Shown here: positions 5,336 to 6,678 of the stretch, piece by piece
How the letters are laid out: each line of letters opens with the position of its first letter
Numbering within the stretch: position 1 is the stretch's first letter
Source: an uncultured Bacteroidales bacterium
GTDB taxonomy: Bacteria > Bacteroidota > Bacteroidia > Bacteroidales > UBA932
Assembly: GCA_946405645.1 (NCBI GenBank)
Contig: CAMJHW010000076.1
Coordinates: 1 to 6,678 of the forward strand
Direction: 5' to 3'
DNA: 6,678 bases
The notes under the pieces: model-generated
Databases searched by the model: none
Told to the model about the DNA's origin: nothing
What the model saw: the letters and a program-made list of their open reading frames with translations, nothing else
Position numbers and translations under genes: made by a program

Positions 5336-6292
5336 TCAAAGATTATATATCAGCCATGCCATGTACGCCACTTCGCAAAGCAGCAGGATGCTGCCGTCGA
5401 AACGGTCCACCATGTCCTTCCTGCCGGTATATGCGCTCGTGAAGACGAGCAGGGAGCTCAGCAGGAGCACTCCCATGTCCACCATGTTGATGCCCGCGAA
5501 ATGAAGGGGATGGACTACGGCGGAGCATCCGAGGATGAGCAGGATGTTGAAGATGTTCGATCCGAGGATGTTGCCGAGCGCCAGCTGGCCTTTCTTCTTG
5601 GCCGCTGCGACGACGCAGGTTGCAAGTTCCGGCAGGGAAGTGCCTCCCGCAAGGATGGTCACTGCGATGAACTTCTCGGAAATGCCAAGCCTCTGCGCAA
5701 TCTCCGTTGCGGAATTGACGAAGAGCTTGCCTCCCGCGATCAGGCCGGCCAGGCCTGCCAGCACCAGGGCGATGGCGGCGGCAAGTTTCATCTGCTTTCC
5801 TCCTTCTTCGGCTTCATCCGCGGAACCGGTCTTGAAACAGAGGTAGATGTAGGCGCAGAAAAGAATGAGGAACACTATGCCCTCGATCCTGCTTATACCG
5901 TCATATCCGCCGAGGCCGAACAAGGTGTGGCTCATGCCGCAGAGAAGGAACAACACGGTGACTCCTATGGTCATGGGGATGTCCCTCCGCTTGTTCTTTG
6001 GGGTAATGGTGATGGGCGCGACGATGGCCGTCAGACCAAGTATCAGCAGTGTGTTGAAGATGTTGGAGCCGATGACATTGCCGGCCGAGATGTCCGAACT
6101 GCCGGCGATGGCGCCGGTGAGGCTGACCACCAGCTCAGGGCATGAGGTGCCAAAACCTACGATGGTAAGTCCGATGACGAATTCGCTGATACCGGCCTTG
6201 CGGGCGATGCTGGAGGCACCGTCGACCAGCCAGTCCGCTCCGAGCACTATCAGTGCGAGTCCTACTATGAGTATCAGCAGAGTTAGGGCCAT
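5336..6292 (-). CDS. CaCA-family sodium/calcium exchanger-type membrane antiporter
   Basis: This 318-residue integral inner-membrane protein belongs to the Ca2+:cation antiporter family (YrbG and NCX_Mj-like), which exchanges Ca2+ for Na+ or H+. It has the two inverted alpha-repeats that define the family. Alpha-1 contains GFGTSCPE (46-53) followed by GNVIGSNIFN (71-80), and alpha-2 contains AGGTSLPE (215-222) followed by GNILGSNIFN (240-249). Glu53 and Glu222 are the expected cation ligands. About ten hydrophobic segments are visible, with a hydrophilic loop at about 155-169 (GSADEAEEGGKQMK) separating the halves. The length matches bacterial members of about 310-325 residues. The ATG overlaps the end of the upstream methyltransferase gene by 10 nt, which suggests translational coupling. 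The ion actually moved cannot be told from sequence, and no link to the neighbouring enzymes is proven. Confidence 0.93.
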   Translation of the reverse strand: MALTLLILIVGLALIVLGADWLVDGASSIARKAGISEFVIGLTIVGFGTSCPELVVSLTGAIAGSSDISAGNVIGSNIFNTLLILGLTAIVAPITITPKNKRRDIPMTIGVTVLFLLCGMSHTLFGLGGYDGISRIEGIVFLILFCAYIYLCFKTGSADEAEEGGKQMKLAAAIALVLAGLAGLIAGGKLFVNSATEIAQRLGISEKFIAVTILAGGTSLPELATCVVAAAKKKGQLALGNILGSNIFNILLILGCSAVVHPLHFAGINMVDMGVLLLSSLLVFTSAYTGRKDMVDRFDGSILLLCEVAYMAWLIYNL

Positions 6293-6678
6293 ATGTTATG
6301 ATCATTCTTAAGTTTGAGCGCGCAGACGTTTTCGACGTGCTGCGTATGGGGAAACATGTCCACTGGCTGTACGGCCGTAATGGTGTATTTCTGGCAAAGG
6401 ATGGCCAGGTCGCGGGCCTGGGATGCGGGGTTGCAGCTGACATAGACCATCCGGTCGGGTTCGGCGTCGAGGATGACCTTAGCCACGTCGGGATGGATAC
6501 CTGCGCGGGGAGGGTCGAGGATGATGACGTCGGGGCGTCCGTGCTCCGCGACGAAGGAGTCGGTCAGGATGTCCTTCATGTCGCCCGCGAAGAACTCGCA
6601 GTTGGTGATGCCGTTGGCCGCGGCGTTGGTCCTGGCATCCTCGATGGCCTCCGGCACATACTCGATGCCGATGACCTT
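6283..6678 (-). CDS. rlmD: 23S rRNA (uracil-5-)-methyltransferase RlmD/RumA, C-terminal 131 residues
   Basis: Only the C-terminal part is present; the gene continues past the right edge. The visible region is the S-adenosylmethionine-dependent methyltransferase domain of the TrmA/RumA family, which methylates uracil C5 in RNA, U1939 of 23S rRNA in the case of RlmD. From the first visible residue: VIGIEYVPEAIEDA (2-15) is the cofactor-binding strand with its acidic residue, DPPRAG (55-60) follows, YVSCNPAS (79-86) holds the catalytic cysteine Cys82, and DMFPHTQHVE (107-116) ends in the catalytic base Glu116. It is the first visible gene of a minus-strand cluster and overlaps the antiporter gene by 10 nt. 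Telling RlmD from RlmC, RlmCD or TrmA needs the missing N-terminal part (TRAM domain and iron-sulfur cysteines). RlmD is the commonest label for such proteins in this phylum. Confidence 0.9.
   Translation of the reverse strand, partial: KVIGIEYVPEAIEDARTNAAANGITNCEFFAGDMKDILTDSFVAEHGRPDVIILDPPRAGIHPDVAKVILDAEPDRMVYVSCNPASQARDLAILCQKYTITAVQPVDMFPHTQHVENVCALKLKNDHNIWP

Noticed and set aside
5501..6145. 214-codon open frame on the plus strand, antisense to the antiporter gene
   Set aside because: Its composition mirrors the antiporter codons and it has no family resemblance; the minus-strand frame holds both alpha-repeats.
1..6678. Mobile elements, CRISPR arrays, tRNA/rRNA genes or a defence system
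   Set aside because: No transposase, integrase, regularly spaced repeats, tRNA cloverleaf, terminal inverted repeats or defence-type domains were seen.

Overview
The window looks like a chromosomal segment from a member of the Bacteroidetes, most likely the order Bacteroidales. Three things point there. Candidate promoters carry the Bacteroidetes -7 motif TAnnTTTG, at least four times and at sensible distances from starts. None of the starts has a recognisable Shine-Dalgarno sequence. The proteins resemble Bacteroidales forms: a long QueA, a short XRE regulator with a conserved C-terminal tail, and a cysteate-synthase-type PLP enzyme. Genus cannot be fixed from this sequence. Genes are moderately GC-rich, and the one long intergenic region is strikingly AT-rich.

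Layout. Positions 1-1073 (minus strand) hold an XRE-type regulator followed 35 nt later by the first 195 codons of a class 2 dihydroorotate dehydrogenase homologue that runs off the left edge. A 503-bp AT-rich spacer (1074-1576) separates this pair from two plus-strand genes: queA (queuosine tRNA modification) and a PlsC/PlsB-superfamily acyltransferase-like protein. A strong hairpin terminator at 3977-4007 sits between the acyltransferase and a convergent minus-strand cluster. Read in transcription order from the right edge, that cluster is the C-terminal part of an RlmD/RumA 23S rRNA uracil-5-methyltransferase, then a CaCA-family Na+/Ca2+-type antiporter (10-nt overlap), then a cysteate-synthase-like enzyme of the threonine synthase fold (21-nt gap).

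Functionally this is mostly housekeeping: tRNA and rRNA modification, cation exchange and lipid acylation. No mobile element, CRISPR array, RNA gene or defence system was found. Three points stand out. The PyrD homologue lacks several residues known to be essential in class 2 DHODs, including the catalytic serine (Arg here) and the conserved active-site lysine (Ser here), so it is probably not an ordinary DHOD, and it is paired with a DNA-binding regulator. The acyltransferase has an altered catalytic motif (His-x5-Asp spacing, QGR where EGR-type motifs are expected). The enzyme that would easily be called threonine synthase fits cysteate synthase better, which points towards sulfonate or sulfonolipid metabolism.
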